A DNA stretch of 64,000 nucleotides from Holothuria scabra (taxonomy: Eukaryota; Echinodermata; Holothuroidea; Aspidochirotida; Holothuriidae): the NCBI GenBank assembly GCA_037179385.1, contig CM074188.1, positions 19,857,318 to 19,921,317 on the forward strand, written 5' to 3'. Below are positions 1-12,429 of the stretch, piece after piece (position 1 is the first letter of the stretch; each line of letters opens with the position of its first letter). Under the pieces are notes generated by a model that was not told the DNA's origin, searched no databases, and saw only the letters and a list, made by a program, of their open reading frames with translations. Both the position numbers and the translations under genes were made by a program.

Positions 1-587
1 ACCCAGGAAGTGGCACAGTGTTTGACAGAACCAGTATGATTTGCAAAGTTGTGAATGAAAATTAAATGATGAATATTGTAACTATGTAGAAGAAAAGAAT
101 GTATTATGATTAGTATTACTTAGTTAATTTATAATTGAGCAAATAAACCCCTTTTAAAAGCAAAATTTCACAAGGTAGTTTATCAGACTTTGTTTTTGCA
201 ACTTTCTGTTTTCCATAGTGTTGCATAAAGTCAGCTCAGCAACTTTCAGTCTCAGTATACTGGAACCACTCTTTGCTCAAGCATATTTTAAGGAATCATC
301 ATCAAATACAAAAATTTTCAATATAATTAAGAAACAGGTTAGGTTAGATGGAGTTTTATGGCCCAGTTTCCAATTGATTGAAAGAAACAGAAATATCATC
401 TTAAATTTTATTGTGTGGAACAAGGTTTCACTTTGATCCAGTCATAGGAGACATTGACTGTAGCAGAAAGTCAGATGAGACAGTATAATTTCACTGTTGC
501 ATAATGTGACATTCATGTTTTACTTTTCTTTGTACTGTTTGGAGGTCATATAACAACTTATCTTCATAATTTCTTTTCTCTCAACAG
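1..587 (+). other. Intron of the fructose-1,6-bisphosphatase gene (5' part outside window)
   Basis: No reading frame in this stretch resembles the earlier part of fructose-1,6-bisphosphatase. It ends in a pyrimidine-rich tract and AG at 586-587, directly before the first recognisable exon. It is therefore read as the tail of an intron, and the upstream exons lie before the window. A SINE fragment sits at about 335-384. Confidence 0.75.
335..384 (-). repeat. SINE 3'-end fragment
   Basis: The stretch contains GGTTAGGTTAGATGGAGTTT followed by a 'gcccagtttc' block. The same end appears at 24303-24400 and 30070-30240 in this orientation, and inverted at about 8200, 11220 and 43260. It is read as the 3' end of a dispersed tRNA-derived SINE family lying in an intron. 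Confidence 0.5.
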
Positions 588-725
588 TCCATAGGTGAAT
601 TTGTGCTCACAGATCAAAACATTAGGATTAAGCCTAAGGGGAAGATTTACAGTATCAACGAAGGTTATGCTGCACATTGGTATGATGATGTCAAGGAGTA
701 TGTTCAACAGAAGAAGTTTCCAGAG
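588..725 (+). CDS. FBP1: Fructose-1,6-bisphosphatase, exon (third from last)
   Basis: The exon encodes 46 residues ([10 protein letters not shown] ... QQKKFPE) and is clearly fructose-1,6-bisphosphatase, the cytosolic gluconeogenic enzyme that hydrolyses fructose-1,6-bisphosphate to fructose-6-phosphate. The motif [11 protein letters not shown] carries the Asn equivalent to human Asn212, which contacts the sugar phosphate (position known from the family). The acceptor AG is at 586-587 and the donor GT at 726-727, both phase 0. The exon joins in frame to 1475-1594 and 4563-4751. Together the three exons give 148 residues, a bit under half of the usual roughly 340-residue protein; the N-terminal half lies upstream. 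The symbol names the family. The vertebrate FBP1/FBP2 split cannot be applied to an invertebrate copy from this sequence. Confidence 0.95.
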
Positions 726-869
726 GTATTGTAGTGGTTTACCTTTACAGGATCAAGAGCTGTGATTGGGGTGGAGAGAGGGGTTTGAAAATGGTGTAAC
801 GCAGTATTGTATCACTAAAATATCAATTGAATCTGCAATTATTTAGCTAGGATGTAGTTAATTGAAGTT

Positions 870-1085
870 TTACAGCTCAATTTCTGTAAACCAACTGGTG
901 TAAGTCATGCCGATCACTACATTTTACCCAGTTTTTGCTTTTCTTTCTGTGGCTTATGCTTAGCACCAAGCACAATGGTGGTAGGTTTCATTTTTAAAGT
1001 CCTCGGTATGGCTTGGCTAAGAATCTAATAGCAGATCTTCCTGGCTGCAAGTGGAATGCTGTAACCACTTGACCACACAGTCGGT
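870..1085 (-). repeat. Degenerate tRNA-derived SINE in FBP intron
   Basis: The reverse complement starts with a tRNA box-A-like block (TGGTCAAGTGGTTACAGC, around 1058-1080). It is followed by a body with 'gcttagcaccaagcacaatg' and a tail resembling the 'aaccaattggttagaaa' SINE end seen elsewhere in the window. Box B is not convincing. The element is old and diverged. Confidence 0.45.
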
Positions 1086-1474
1086 TTGTAAGATATAGGG
1101 AATATGAAAGATGTACTCCAAGTCAGGACTTAGACAAGTTCTTTCTTCAATCAAAGTAGGGCATGACAAAAAGCAATAACTTGACTCCAGTCCTTGAAAC
1201 AGCTGTTGGTGAATATAATTGCGTAAAAATATAATTGAGTAAAATGTCTGACTTGGCTTCTGGCATACAGCTATTTTGACACAATATCCCCCTTGGGGGT
1301 ACCTGTATAAATGTATTGTACATTACATTCATTATGAACAATTATTAAAGATACCATATATGTAAAATATTTGGAGATTGACAGCTGCTTTTTAACTGCA
1401 TAAACATTTATGAAAATGAAGTATTCTAAAAGAAACAACTTTTCATTATCATGTTTTTGTTTGATGTCTTACAG

Positions 1475-1594
1475 GATGGAAAGTCTGGTTACAATGCTCG
1501 TTACATTGGGTCCATGGTGGCAGATGTTCACAGAACTTTAGTCTATGGAGGAATATTCATGTACCCAGCTAATAAAAAGAGTCCAAAGGGAAAG
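1475..1594 (+). CDS. FBP1: Fructose-1,6-bisphosphatase, exon (second from last)
   Basis: The exon encodes 40 residues with the family signature [20 protein letters not shown] and [13 protein letters not shown]. By alignment to the human enzyme these include the equivalents of Arg243 and Tyr244 (NARY), Tyr264 (MYP) and Lys274 (KGK), which form the 6-phosphate and sugar-binding pocket across the dimer. All are intact, so the allele looks functional. The acceptor AG is at 1473-1474 and the donor GT at 1595-1596, both phase 0. The flanking introns are 749 and 2968 bp. No stop or frameshift is present. Confidence 0.97.
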
Positions 1595-4562
1595 GTAAAC
1601 CTACTTACATTGCTATAAATTATTCTTGGTAAACTTAGCCAGAATGTTATCCTGTGTGTTGTGGTGACCATAGAACATTTAGCAGGGATTCTGCTAGAAA
1701 CTCAAAAAAGTGGGGAAGGGAGATGATTTATTACTGTCAAACTCCAAACCCACATTGATACAGCCCTTGGTCGAGGTTACAGGTGGGTTAAGAAGGTCAA
1801 AACCTTAATTTTAAGAATCTTAAGAATTTTAAAGGCTATTTATCTATGCAAGTTCCAGCATTGCTGTGAAGGTGTCCTCATTTTACATAAAAAGAAAGAT
1901 ACTGATATTTCTTTGCCTTTATGGAAATGAATTGAAAAGTACAGTAGGTATTTTACCCTCCTTCCCCTGGCAGAAACCCGTTAACCATGCAATCTGTTGT
2001 AGATCATGGTAAAAAACATTTTGATTTTATGAATTTGCATACTAATTAGTCTGCTTACTAGTTAGCATGGCATTTCATGATTGTCCTCTTTAAAAGAAAG
2101 ATATCTGAAAGTGAAAAAAGAAGAAATCTTTAGGATCCAGCTGTTGTTTCAAAATTAATTTGGTGCAACTGCTTTTTCCTTTAAATAGTCCTTGGCTTAA
2201 TGTTGGCGTACAGCTGCAAGTCCATATTGTAAGCAGTTGTTCATGTTTACATGACAACTAATTGCTGTTTTTAGTCAGTCAAAAGAAAATTTTAAATTTG
2301 CCATTGCCTTCATTTGTTTTCTTGTGGGAAATTTGATTGTCCTTTGGATAACAGACTTTCGTTATCTGTTACAGGGAACATAAAAGTTAAAATCCAGCAC
2401 CCTTGCTGCTACGATTCCTGGAAGAGATTGTACTGCATGGAAGTTGATACAACTAATACAAAGCTACTGTTGTTTTGCTAGAGAGTTTATTCATGAGTAT
2501 TTTAAATATTATGTTAGTGATGTCTTCAAAAAGCCCAATAAATTTTGTCCAAAAAATTATCCAACAGAATATCTAGTTAAAAACTGTGGATATGAATGTA
2601 GAATATTGTTGTAATTATTGCTGATACATGTCAGTTTGAGTCAAGGGGGGGGGAATAAAGGGGTAATGTGCCCTCCCTTTCCTGAAGAAAGAGGGAAAAA
2701 TCCCCTCCCTCCTTTTCATTTACATAAAAATAAAAAATGACAGTGTCTTGGTTTCTTACATTAGAAGAGGACACCTTTGCAGTAATGTTTGAACTTAATA
2801 ACTAAATAGCATTTAAAACCTTTCCCATTGCATCTTATACGGCCTTTTAATAAGATTTTTCCCCCCTGAACTCACCTATAACTTTGACCGAAGGCAACAT
2901 CAAATTCATCTTGTGGTTTGGCAGTAATAAATCCTCTTCCCCTTTCAAACTGCATCCAGGTAGGTCGAGGCAGTCATGTGTGGCAAGTCCTTTTTTCTTG
3001 ACTTTTGGCTATAAAATGCACTCAAAAGGCCATTACTATTCATCCTGTGACTGGCAGGTTGTGAGCACCACAAAACTGAGCAAGCACCTCCATAGTTGTC
3101 CCCCTGTGGGCGGCGGTTGTAGAATATGCCCATTAAATTTCATCTAACTAACCAACTAACTTCTTTTCCCCTTTCAAGTTTCTGGCAGAATCCCAGCATG
3201 TGAAGTTGTGATGGTAGGAGGGGGAATCTTGGGATGTTGTGGATAGAAATGATCAGGTTTTCAAAATCTTCAGTTATTTGATAATGGGTAGTTTGTATTA
3301 ATGCAGTGTAGTTAGGGATGGTCATTATCTAGCTGAAGTAAACCTGGTTTGAACAGACCCTTGTAGTCATAGTTACAATGAAGCTTGATTTGAGATGAAA
3401 TTTTATTTTGAATGGCATCTATGAAACCATGTGATGATGTATCATCAGTGGGAACATTTGGGAAGTCTTTTCAGTCATTTTAGTTTTGTTGTGAGATTTT
3501 TTCACAGTGAGACTAAATAAACTATCAGTACATTTTGAAGTTCAGGATAATATTCTCCACCATACGTGTCTTCACTTGGGTATATGCACATACAAAGGGG
3601 AAAGTGAGATTCCCTCAGAGGTTACATGAACATGTTTGTGAAGCATGCATCATGTTGTCAGAGAAGGATTGCACATGAGTAGTGAATGCATTAGGTCAAA
3701 AAGTTAAACTTTAAAGATACAGTAATCTTTTCAAAATTACAATTTTATCATAAAACAAAAACATTGTCATGTAGCCATCAAAGTTATTTACACAAGTCCA
3801 ATAAATCTTTTCATCCTTGTTTTATCTTTTGGGAGATAAATTTTTCTGTGTCTATAAGAGATACATTAAAAATCATGTATACCACAAGGATATATTGATA
3901 AGAAAAATTGGAAAAAAGGTGCCCTTGGCCATCCATAGAAAATATTGTTAAAGTGAAATTTGGGAGACCTTTTGTACACTTTTACTGGCAGATCTCCAGT
4001 CTTCCTTTTAGAGGGGTGAAACTGGTGATGCAATGATATGGGGAGGGGTCTAAAGAGAGAGGTTGCTCTCCTCACTTTTGGAGATTTGAGAACGTTTCTG
4101 AAAATAAATGCCCTCATATGCAGTATGGTACAATAAAAGTATAATCCTGAAGTTGATTCTCTGTTGAAATATTTATTCTAGTAGATATAATTTTGACCAA
4201 CAATTCTTGACCAACCTGTGGGTAGATCCATTGTCCCTGTCCCCACCCCCAACCACCTCCTCCCCCATGGACCCCCCACTGTCTCATTTATGAGTTTTGA
4301 TGATTAAGTTAAGTCTGTGTTATTGTTTGACTTGCCAATTTTTTCCATTTCAAAAAATTACTGGAGCATCTTTGAGAATATGTTAACTTAGCAATACTAA
4401 TGTTACCATACCCTAGGAAATATTTCAAACTATGACCCTGTTTTTAAACTCTGTGTGATTCTGACATTTGTCAGTACAAAATTTTCTTAAATTTGCCCTG
4501 TATTGTTATATTGTTATAAAAAATATGAGTTCTAATATATTCTTGTTTTTTTCTTGCTTTAG
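1595..4562 (+). other. FBP intron, no exon or clear repeat
   Basis: This 2.97-kb intron separates the last two coding exons. It is AT-rich, with a short poly-G run near 2645. The short reading frames in it show no family resemblance and no second exon is apparent. It ends in a T-rich tract and AG at 4561-4562. Confidence 0.7.
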
Positions 4563-4751
4563 CTGCGTCTTTTGTATGAGTGCAATCCAATGGCCTACAT
4601 CATGGAACAGGCTGGTGGACTTGCAACAAATGGTGCAGAGAATATACTGGACATTCAGCCAAAGGAACTCCACCAAAGGTCACCTATCATCTTGGGATCG
4701 CCAGAAGATGTCAAAGAATTCTTGGAAATTGCTAAGAAACATCAGAAATAA
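4563..4751 (+). CDS. FBP1: Fructose-1,6-bisphosphatase, terminal exon with stop
   Basis: The exon encodes the last 62 residues ([19 protein letters not shown] ... EIAKKHQK) and a TAA stop at 4749-4751. LRLLYE supplies the equivalents of human Arg276 and Glu280, the latter a metal and substrate ligand. The [18 protein letters not shown] block is the usual C-terminal helix region. The end position matches the family's normal C-terminus, so the protein is not truncated. The sequence AATAAA at 4747-4752 overlaps the stop codon and is not a plausible polyadenylation signal. No confident poly(A) site was found downstream, so the 3' UTR end is unknown. Confidence 0.97.
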   Translation: MRLLYECNPMAYIMEQAGGLATNGAENILDIQPKELHQRSPIILGSPEDVKEFLEIAKKHQK

Positions 4752-7700
4752 ATCTGGTATCCAGGTTTAATATCATGAAAACTGTTCGATGATTGTGGTG
4801 AATACTTGTACATGCAGGGTATTTATCTGTTCTACATGTACGTCTTTCTTGTAAAGATAGATAGTTTTATCTGCGTTGCAAGTGTTTTGTTTCATTTTGA
4901 AATAGAAGGCTGATTTTTTTGCAGAGTTGTAATGAGTTGCTCAATTTTGCAGTCGAGTGGAGCCAGTTGCTACTTTTAAAGTGACTTAAATGGAGTTAAA
5001 TCACTGTACTATTTCTGTGAGGAAAATCAACATTCAATTCTCAAAGTCATTTTCCTTTTAAAAATTGGTGACTCAAGTCATGACTCATTACAACTCTGAT
5101 TGTTTGTCACAAAAACGTTTTGTTAAAGTTTGTTGCCATGTTTGTGCAAGGAGTGATACTTTTGTCAAGAGTAAAATTTTAAAGCGTAGAGTGTATGGGT
5201 TTTATAGTACTAACATTTTTAAAGCTTAATGGTGTTATTATTTGCTTTGCATTAGTTCCACAATCAATATTATTTAATTATTTCTTCTTTAGTGCCTCTT
5301 TTTGGTACTGCGTGGGCAAAATGCACTAGATCCTAAGATATAGGTGAAAATTCTAGAATTCTGGGGGAATGAAAGAGTGTGTAGGCATGACCAATTCAAT
5401 AACAGTGTAGAATATTCCTAACACAACATGTCACACTCTATGAGAACATTTCATATCATGGTGCAACCTTGTGTGATTAATGAAATTGGTCATTCATGAG
5501 TGAATCCAAACGTTATCCTTGCTCACTTTGGCAAGAAATTTTAAATCTAGTAAAAACCAAGCTGGAATGTTCTATATGAACAGTAAAACTCATAAATTTC
5601 ATTGAAACTCTTCATTAACATGTTGAAATTGGGTCATGTCAATGTTCCCAGGTTAATTGTTCTCAGGATTTGATCTTCTGAGGCTGAGGACATGTTGCAC
5701 ATATTTTTGGGAACAATGAACTTTGGGAGTATCAAACCTAGGAGTTGAAATCATCACAAAAGATCAAAACAGTAGAAATTGGGAAACATCAAGCTTTGGG
5801 AATATTGGGAAAAGAATCTAAAACTTCAGTAACTGGTAATGTAATAATATTTCCTTTAAAGGTACTTGATCACATTACAGCCAGAACTTCCCTTAAATTT
5901 TATACTTTTCTCATCACAAAGAAGCAAAAAATACTGATAAGTCAGAGATTTGTTTGCCTGACTGTCCCTACTAAGCATTGGGGAAAAATTATGTTCATTA
6001 ATAACTAGCTTTTTATGAAGGTTTTGTGTTTTGTATTTGAATGAGTCCATCTCATGTCACATTTTTGTTACACTTACTGCATGACATTGGATTTTTTTAT
6101 GTTAGTTGTACTAATTTGATATTTAATATGGAGATGGCATTTATAACCACCTGATACTGGAAACCTGGGCTTTTACTTTCTTGAAAGTATATTGGGTTGT
6201 GCAAATGATTAGCCCTTTATTTCAGAATGAGCTCTATGGTCCCTGTTAAATATGTTTTCGATACCAGTTTTGAAACTGAAAAGTCAGGCAACTCGTGTGT
6301 TTTCTTGAACAAGGTTGAAAAAGTTGATAACTAACCAGTATTCACCATATCGCACCATTTGTTTGTAGTTTTTAATTTCTCACAGCAACTTTGTTGTTTT
6401 TTTTATTAGGAAAATTGAAAGCCTTGGTTAAAAGTCTCAACTGAAAAGTAATCGTACAAATGCTACATGCTGCATGTTCTCCATTGATTATACCTAACTG
6501 AAGCTTTATGGAAAGCTCTGTTCTTATTTTTCTCAACCTCAACTCTGCCTGCTTCAACAGAACGCTTTTTTTCTTCCTGACTCATCTTTCTATTGTTTCT
6601 TCCATCTAATTGTCTTTGTCTTCTAATCTTCTGCTGATTTTAGGGAAAAGTCTCCAGTGGTTTTTTGCTTCAAGTATGTCCCAGTGTTTAGGAATGCCAG
6701 CTGTGAGTCAGAAAAATTAATGTAATTTTAGAAAAAAAATTGCATTGGAAAAATTTTTATAAAGAAATTGGACATTCCTTACTTAGTCATTGTGTTCATA
6801 CTAAAATTTTCCAACCGTCCAAACCAAGTTCAAGATCCATTTTCCGAAGTCCAATTATAGAATCATGTGATTTTCCTTCAACACATATATAAAAGTTATT
6901 GGTGTGTGTTAGAGTGAGTCAAGTTGCAAATTTTTCAAGTTGATCAAGTCTGTTGTTTTGATTTTGAAGTCCAGTGGATTCATATATAGCAGAGTAACTC
7001 TGGCATTGCCAAGAGAAGTATGAAAGTGCAGAGGGTAAGGTACATGCACCAAGTGTATTCAAATACTGAAGATATCCTGTTATATCCCTTTGTTTTGTGA
7101 GTGCACTGCAACTTGCTTCCAGGGCTTGGAAATTCACAGGAATGTGTCTCCTTAGCCTTCATATTACCTATGTGGCAGCCGCTTCTCAGTTGGTTTTGCC
7201 GTTATGAAAAGAATGGAAAAATTTCATCTTCTCCTCTGGGTAGTATGTGTCTCCTTGACTTAGATGATGAAACCACTACTTTAACACTGCATCGAAAAAG
7301 TTGATCAGACCTCTAAGAGGTACCTTGGTGTAAAAGAAGTAATGATACCTTCTGTGTCTGAGGTGTCTGTTGTTTTGTTTTTGGAAATCTCATGGACACA
7401 ATATCTGCAGAAGAGTAACACTGGCAAGGGGATGGTTTTATTGTTAGGGTTGATGAGGGAATCACTTGTGTGTGGAAAATACTCTTCTGGTGTTGGAGTG
7501 TCTGAAACCCTGAACATTTTTCACTTACAGAATCTCAGAAATGAGCATTGTACCAAACTGTGGGAGAGTGCACTGCTGGTAGAAACTAATTTTCTTTTAC
7601 CTCTTTTGGAGGGGGATATCAAGACTGTAGCATGCACATGTTAATGACATGTACGAGACAGCAGCATACATGCCAGATGGCCTAAAACAGCTAAGTTATT

Positions 7701-8150
7701 TTGGTTTGACATGTGTGTTTTCCTGGGAGAGGGGTTAAAAAGGGAGTTTTTAAATGGTTTAGCTGCAAAGAGTTGAAACCTCCCTTACATGATGATAATT
7801 ATATTATTTTTCTTTTCAAAATGTTGGTTTTGTAGTCTTTATAATTTCACCATTTTCCTCTCTGGCACTTGTCTGTAACAAAGCAATTTTCACCTTTGAA
7901 ATTCTGTTATGTGCTTTCCTCCCTCATTCCTGGGATTGTATGGTCAATACTAATTATTAGACATGTGGTCTATTTTGAACATTATATGCATCCCGAGTGA
8001 TCATAATATGAACTGAATTATAAGAGATATAACATACACTCTGACCTTTTGTCTCATATATATTTTTTTTTCACTGAACTATAATGTGGTCACTCTCAAG
8101 AAAAGGTGAGGAAGAATTTTGATATGAGGCTGCAAACTTAGATTGCATCT
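4752..8150. other. 3' flank / 3' UTR and intergenic DNA, no gene seen
   Basis: The first part must contain the bisphosphatase 3' UTR. The rest is AT-rich intergenic DNA. The reading frames here (up to 100 codons, for example 7342-7644) have no recognisable domain and read equally open on the other strand. No convincing repeat structure was noticed. Confidence 0.5.
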
Positions 8151-8250
8151 GATGAGCCACAACTGGAAAAAAGGCTCTGGCTGGCGTGAGGTAAACCAAT
8201 TGGTTAGAAAATGAGCTGTAAAACTTTATCTAACTGCATTTAATTGTACC
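8151..8250 (+). repeat. SINE 3'-end fragment
   Basis: The order 'gccacaactggaaaaa', then 'aaaccaattggttagaaaa', then 'gagctgtaaaactttatcta' matches the 3' half of the SINE at 10190-10356 and 11216-11262, and the inverse of 30070-30240. It is 5' truncated. Confidence 0.6.
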
Positions 8251-10189
8251 CTATCCTAGCAATTCTTCCCCAACAGTTCTGCTCCTAAACAATTGTCATT
8301 TTCAATTGTTGTTTTACTTTTTTCTTCATTGTTTAGGGTTGTATCAAAAGGCTGATTACATCAAGGCAGTGATTTATTTCATATGATTTTATTTTAATTT
8401 TTATCCTGGGTCAGTTTGCTGTAAGGAAGTTTGAAAAGTTTGGGCATTATTGATATATAATTCCTATTAGTAAAGTTGAGATAAAATGGTGGCTGAAGAT
8501 AGTTGTTGTTACTTAATGTTATGTAAGTCCTGCAGATTGAGGTTTACGGAAGACATTTCAAAAGTGTCCTAACTTTTTTTATTTTTGGACAAAATATGTT
8601 AAATTCAAGAGCTTAAGGTTTAGAAAATTTGAAACTTTTTGAAAGAATACTCGGGAAAACAGCACTCTAGTTGCCAGTGGTCTTGCGTCACGAATGATAA
8701 TTTTCTAGAGCTCAGAAAAGTTTCCCAAAGTAATGGTGGAGTACAACCCCTTAGGGTATTTGAAATTTGATGCACGCGAAGCACAAAAAGGATTTTGCAT
8801 TTTCCAAACAAATAACTACAAATGGGCTTATCCACAATAAAAGAAAATAAACAGCATACGTTATTTGCTTTGGTGGTATTTTGAAAGATGTCAGTATGGT
8901 TTGAAGATTGTATAATTCACCATACTTACAGGGCTACAGGGAGATGATTAAAGACAATTTTATGAATGTCCAACATATACAAAGGCAGTTTTGGGAGAAC
9001 TTCAGTCTATTTCGCCCCCTTTTTCACCATTAAATGTGGTGTAAGTTTATGATGAGAATAGGACCCTTGCAGATGTGGCTTATGCAAGTAGTTTTTCTAC
9101 ATTCATAAATTGTAATGAACAAAATGAATGATAGATGATAAGCCAATAATTGTAGGTGCCGGTACCTACCTTTTGCAAAATTTAATCAGCAATTTGGAGT
9201 AGAATTTTGTGATATTAAATCTTAACAGTCGATATGCAAACTGTAAGAAAAGGCTTTCAGAGTCAGGGGCCCTAGCTACGTCACAGGGGAAGGGAAGATG
9301 GATATGGAACTTTCACCACACACTCCCATTCGAATATCACGCCTGAGGTCATGATGTGGAACACCTGTGAGCATATCTCTCGCCTCACTGAACCGAATTT
9401 CACGTAAAAATGCTTCCCTGGAAAAAGGTAGGTTGCGGTGTAAGATATTTTAGAGATATGACAGGTCATAGACAGTTTGCTCCTTTCTTGTTGACGCTGG
9501 CCATACATGTCATCCGGGGTTATAATGGAAAAAATTGATAGTTGCAAAGATTCAGCTACATCTGTTAAAGACTGAGTTGAAAGATTTACCTTTCTTTACC
9601 AGTAACGGAGCTAGAGATTTCGGGCACATGGGCTAGAATGGACCGTAGGGGCTTTTTGATGCAGGTAGACACGCTGAACCTTTACACAATCTGTCCTGGT
9701 TTTGCAAACTTGCATATTCTTTTCCTCACCTGGTAAAAACTCTACTTTCCCAGCGAATAGTAGCCTAGTGAAACATGATTAAATTTCCTGTCCCACTCTT
9801 TCATGAACTAGAAGGCGACCACTAAAATTCGTGTTTTTGTCAAGTCTAGATTCAAGGTTTCATGTAAAATGGGGCTAACTTTGTATAAATCTGCCGCCTA
9901 AGGCAAAAAAAGTTGCAAAAAACGAAATTCTGAAAATGAGTCACTGATAGATGAACGTTCAAGTTTTGGTAAGTACACAGCTGAGAACCATCAATTTATG
10001 TTACTTTATATTGAGTTGCCTTTTTGAAATTGCTGGTATGAAATCAGCCAGATGAAAGGTCTACTAATTGGCCCTACCCATGCATTCAGATAACTTCTTC
10101 GTGGACACTAGAAACATTTCATATTATATTTTGGGTTTTGAGTCCACAAAAGTATACGAAGAAGCATTTTCTCGATATTACATGACCTC
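8251..10189. other. Intergenic DNA, nothing recognised
   Basis: I see no exon-like reading frame, RNA gene or clear repeat here. Reading frames up to 88 codons are unremarkable. Confidence 0.4.
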
Positions 10190-10356
10190 TTGTCTTGACT
10201 TGCAGTCGGGAGGTCTAGAGTTTGACCCCTGACAGAGTTATGCAGCAGGCTTAAAAGTTGGAACCCGTGCTGTCATTGTGCTTGATGCTTAGTAAAAGCA
10301 AAGGGGAGGGAAAACAAGCCAGTGAGCTACAACTGGAAAAAGGCATTGGTCGGGCC
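10190..10356 (+). repeat. tRNA-derived SINE, 5' and middle part
   Basis: A box-B-like segment (GGTCTAGAGTTTGACCCC, about 10212-10229) is followed by the family body: 'gtgcttgatgcttagtaaaa', 'gcaaaggggagggaaaac', then 'ctacaactggaaaaaggc'. The element breaks off at about 10356. Its expected 3' end (accaattggttagaaactga) reappears at 11227, after 0.87 kb of other sequence, which suggests an insertion split one SINE into 10190-10356 and 11216-11262. Confidence 0.6.
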
Positions 10357-10850
10357 GACTTTTTCTGAAGTCCTCCCGACCCTCTGGCAAAATGCCGTTC
10401 GGCAAACCAAACTTTAAACTGCTTCCCAAAGAAGCTATACGTTCACTGAAGGACAACACTTCGTTTCGTTTATCTTTCACTTTCATAATACTTAAGCAAA
10501 TTGCATAGAGACAGTAATTACAACAGCAGAGTGTGGAAGATCTACAAAAGCAAAGCTCATACAAGGCAGATCTACCAGAAAAGAAATAAAGTAAGATTAC
10601 GTATATACAAGAAGGACAGATAGGAAGAAATTAAGAAGAAAGAAGAACAAAGAGTTAGAGAAAATGTGACTTCTGTTCTATTCAGCCAGTCTAGAGCAGG
10701 ACCACTCAGTGTTTGCCCTTTGGAGGGCGTACTTGTCCATTTGGGACGTTAAGCTCCTTAAGGGAGCAGAAATCCTCCGGGAGTAATCGTTTGGTTTTCG
10801 CCCCTTGGCTCTTCGCCAGAGAGTCGTGGGGACTTTTAGAAAAAAGAGAA
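10357..10850. repeat. Inverted-repeat element with ~100-bp arms
   Basis: The left arm (about 10357-10450) and right arm (about 10745-10847, inverted) share a diverged order of blocks: 'gacttttt', 'agtcc', 'cgac.ctctggc', 'aaaccaaac', 'ctgc.tccc', 'aagct..acg'. The same arm occurs once more at about 52185-52255. This looks like an old foldback-type element. Exact ends and target duplication could not be fixed by eye. Confidence 0.45.
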
Positions 10851-10919
10851 AATGGGAGGAAAGAATTGAAAGCACATTTTCAGAATACACATGAATATCA
10901 AATAGAGTATAACTGGCAT

Positions 10920-11130
10920 TAGTCTAATTATCATGTAAGAACTAAAGAAGGTCTTCATATGTCTGACAAACGTTTTCAAATAGGTTATTTTCTTAATATT
11001 GGGGTCAAGTCTATTCCACAGTAGAGCCCCAGATGTTCTGACAAACGTTTTATTCTTTTCTGTACGAGAGTAATCAATATGAAATGATAACGATTGTCTA
11101 GTAAATGACGGTGACCAACCTCAAGGCCCT
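10920..11130 (-). mobile_element. LINE fragment, C-terminal end of reverse transcriptase ORF
   Basis: On the - strand an open stretch reads SRTEKNKTFVRTSGALLWNR and then LDPNIKKITYLKTFVRHMK. It fits the 'R...F..SG..LWN.L...I.....L..F....K' pattern that ends the ORF2 of CR1/Jockey-type LINEs; the LINE at 57.5-57.7 kb ends similarly. No reverse transcriptase core is nearby, so this is a short remnant. It forms part of the material lying between two SINE halves. Confidence 0.55.
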
Positions 11131-11215
11131 CAGACCATTTAAATCATTGGTCTGTCACGTATGGCTCCATTCTAGACTGGATGAAAAGAACAGACACATG
11201 ATCTAAGCCAAAAGG

Positions 11216-11262
11216 CGGACTCACACCAATTGGTTAGAAACTGAGCCGTAAAATTGTATATT
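11216..11262 (+). repeat. SINE 3' end, probably the other half of the 10190 SINE
   Basis: The stretch contains accaattggttagaaactga and a 'gccgtaaaa' block, the family's 3' end. It continues the SINE broken at about 10356. Confidence 0.5.
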
Positions 11263-12420
11263 TACTAACGCACAGGACCTCTTTGCATGTGCAGTTCCCC
11301 AAGCTTATAGTTTTAAGCAACATCTAAGTCCTACAATTTTGTTCTTAAATCTCCTCACAGTATCTTCATAATATTTTAGTGCTTCAATATTACCCCATAT
11401 TTAAGGTTTACCAAGCAGTTAATCATAGCAATTTTCGCATTTGTGAAAAAAAATATTGTCACGAGTCAAGAACCAATCATGAAACAGAACATTGTCTTTA
11501 CACTGCTTCAAGTTGAGGTAACTGTTTTACTTGCATTTCCCCTTTTAGGGCAGTAGGGAGTAGGCTGAAATCTTGGACAAAAATACATATGACAGTCCCC
11601 GTTCGAGGTCAAAGGTCATTTGAAGTTTTGAGAGGTCAAAAGGTCAAAACTTCGTAAACATGATCAAATTCTTTCAATTTTACTAGATTTTGGTTAGCCT
11701 GGAAAAACTGAAATTGGGAGAGTAGTTTTTGGAAGACCAGCGAATCTATATGTAAATGTTGCTACATTTGTACAAAAGTGTATCATCATTTTTTCTAGGA
11801 CTGGAGTGTACTGAGTTGTTTATCATGGGGATGGTTTGAGGAAAGGTAAAATCTTAACTGCTCATCAAAGAGCTACTCTTATACCATACCACAATTGAAC
11901 AACAGTTTTATTTCATTTTATTTTATTCAGAGGACTCTTTTCAAATTATTTGCACGGGAAACGGTATTTGGGAGACTGGGAGCTATTTTGGGATGTGCAT
12001 ACTCTTTAATTGTTCATTTTGACAATTATTCTCGTCGAGAACAGAGCTACTAATTTATGCAACATAAACGTGTTCGCCCGTCGCAACATGATCTTTCAAG
12101 GGACTGAGGGGGCGACCTTTATTCAAGGTCAGTTCGTGAACTTTGTAAGCCTGCAGTCGCACGTATTTTGAAAGCAACGAATAGTTACGTAAAGCATGGA
12201 GATTATTTGGGCGAACCTATCCCAATATCATAGAAAACTACCCTTCTCATAATTCGAATAAAGAACAGATTAAGTGCAAATAATGGCAACTGTTTGAACA
12301 TTTTGTTAGCTGGGCCTAAACAACACTTTGAACCATGACCTGTAACGGTGTAACACTGCAGTGCCTTAAAACCCCACTTCAATGGCTCCAACAGGCCATT
12401 TTTCTGCCAGGAGGGGCCCT
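11263..12420. other. Intergenic DNA, nothing recognised
   Basis: AT-rich DNA with no exon-like frame. A 133-codon - strand frame beginning in the next repeat runs through 12203 but is explained by that repeat. Confidence 0.4.
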
Positions 12421-12429
12421 TCCCTATGG

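Noticed and set aside
4747..4752. AATAAA as polyadenylation signal of the bisphosphatase gene
   Set aside because: It overlaps the stop codon, leaving no room for a 3' UTR.
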